Shown: in pieces, positions 63,356 through 64,000 of the stretch | Numbering within the stretch: the stretch's first letter is position 1 | Layout of the letters: each line of letters begins with the position of its first letter | Source: Microbacterium sp. Leaf151 | GTDB lineage: Bacteria; Actinomycetota; Actinomycetes; Actinomycetales; Microbacteriaceae | Reading direction: 5' to 3' | Length of the DNA stretch: 64,000 nucleotides | Assembly (NCBI RefSeq): GCF_001424225.1 | Contig: NZ_LMOR01000001.1 | Coordinates: forward strand, 191,427-255,426 | The notes under the pieces: generated by a model | The model's input: only the letters and a program-made list of their open reading frames with translations | Database searches by the model: none | Told to the model about the DNA's origin: nothing | Position numbers and translations under genes: made by a program

Positions 63356-64000
63356 TCAGCGCTCGACCGTGAAGTCGAACACGTCGGCGTCGAAGCGCGT
63401 GTAACCCTCGTAGTCGATGAGGTCGTACAGGTCGGCGCGGTGCTGCATCTCGCCGAGCTGGTCGCGCAGATGACCCTCGGATGCCAGGGCGTCGAGGCCC
63501 CGACCGGCGGCGCCCATCGCGAGCCGCAGCAGCGACACCGGCCAGATGACCAGGTTCACCCCGGCGTCCTGCAACTGGGCGGTGGAGAACAGCTCGCTCT
63601 TGCCGAACTCGGTCATGTTGGCCAGGATCGGCACATCCAGCGCCGAGCGCATCGCCTCGAACTCGCCGAGGTCGCGCATCGCCTCGGGGAAGATCGCGTC
63701 GGCGCCGGCGTCGACCAGGGCCTTCGCGCGGTCGATCGCGGCATCCAGGCCCTCCACCGCCCGCACGTCGGTGCGCGCCATGATGAGGAAGTCGGGGTCG
63801 CGGCGGGCATCGACGGCCGCACGGATGCGCTTGATCGCCGTGTCGGCATCCACGACGCTCTTGCCGTCGAGGTGGCCGCAGCGCTTCGGATTCACCTGGT
63901 CCTCGATGTGCGTGCCGGCGAGCCCCGCGTCTTCGAGCGTCTGGATCGTGCGGGCGACGTTCATCGGCTCGCCGAACCCGGTGTCGGCGTCGATGATCGC
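63356..64000 (-). CDS. prpB: Methylisocitrate lyase (partial, N-terminus beyond the right edge)
   Basis: About 214 C-terminal residues are visible. IIDADTGFGEPMNVARTIQTLEDAGLAGTHIEDQVNPKRCGHLDGK is the isocitrate lyase/PEP mutase family core, with the catalytic Cys in KRCGH. The end DLIDYEGYTRFDADVF is typical of PrpB. It splits 2-methylisocitrate into pyruvate and succinate. The start and any prpD lie outside the window. Confidence 0.93.
   Translation of the reverse strand, partial: AIIDADTGFGEPMNVARTIQTLEDAGLAGTHIEDQVNPKRCGHLDGKSVVDADTAIKRIRAAVDARRDPDFLIMARTDVRAVEGLDAAIDRAKALVDAGADAIFPEAMRDLGEFEAMRSALDVPILANMTEFGKSELFSTAQLQDAGVNLVIWPVSLLRLAMGAAGRGLDALASEGHLRDQLGEMQHRADLYDLIDYEGYTRFDADVFDFTVER

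Noticed and set aside
1..64000. Mobile elements, prophage, tRNA-linked islands
   Set aside because: No transposase, integrase, tRNA or attachment-like repeat was found, and apart from the protease promoter region composition is even throughout.

Overview
The window is a contiguous piece of chromosome from a very GC-rich actinobacterium. Gene content, codon use, many GTG starts, 1-4 base start/stop overlaps and a BioQ-type biotin regulator suggest Microbacteriaceae, most likely a Microbacterium-like organism. This assignment is inferred from the sequence only. I see no rRNA, tRNA, CRISPR array, insertion sequence, phage gene or integrase. It reads as ordinary chromosome with dense catabolic gene clusters, cut through a gene at both ends (rhaB at the left, prpB at the right).

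Layout. 1-5987: L-rhamnose catabolism, an operon rhaM-rhaI-rhaD/dehydrogenase fusion-rhaB on the minus strand with a divergent LacI-type regulator and an operator between them. 6058-8234: an MFS drug-type exporter with a divergent TetR regulator and a perfect inverted-repeat operator. 8242-13132: the transglutaminase / alpha-E / circularly permuted ATP-grasp trio, and a separate divergent ATP-grasp ligase. 13266-17749: a zinc alcohol dehydrogenase, then an overlapping operon of an acyl-CoA dehydrogenase-like protein, a PIG-L deacetylase-methyltransferase fusion and a family 2 glycosyltransferase. 18000-21364: a small unknown protein, a proline iminopeptidase-like hydrolase and a membrane-anchored sulfite-oxidase-fold protein. 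21447-23545: an arginine dihydrolase/dimethylargininase-like enzyme with ornithine aminotransferase.

23870-34300 is the most striking region: a PfkB kinase divergent from a nine-gene operon of sugar ABC importer, FGGY kinase, 2-hydroxyacid dehydrogenase and the methionine-salvage enzymes MtnC, MtnB and MtnD. MtnK and MtnA are absent. This looks like uptake and breakdown of methylthioribose, or a related 5-modified pentose, by a variant route. 34566-39441 holds an unknown membrane protein and a very long PutA-like protein that has lost the aldehyde dehydrogenase catalytic residues. 39665-44915 holds a secreted serine protease, a flavodoxin-fold reductase, an acetylxylan-esterase-type hydrolase, a thioesterase-fold protein, a GNAT acetyltransferase and CofE.

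45008-47551 is a biotin ECF importer (bioY, ATPase, EcfT) with a divergent BioQ-like regulator reading from a tandem operator. 48024-52507 is an etfB-etfA-cytochrome b operon with a divergent MarR regulator. 52590-55738 holds enoyl-CoA hydratase, acyl-CoA dehydrogenase and a VIT1/CCC1 transporter. 55923-59405 is a large wall-anchored nucleotidase. The right end has a peptidase S51 protein, a small membrane protein, a thiolase and the methylcitrate genes prpC and prpB (partial).

Two window-wide patterns stand out. The heptamer GGATGCC/GGCATCC occurs far more often than base composition predicts, in several reading frames and in both orientations. Many intergenic gaps carry a long imperfect palindrome whose sequence is mostly unique to the locus but whose layout recurs. 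One such element is present as a near-identical 88-base pair of copies.
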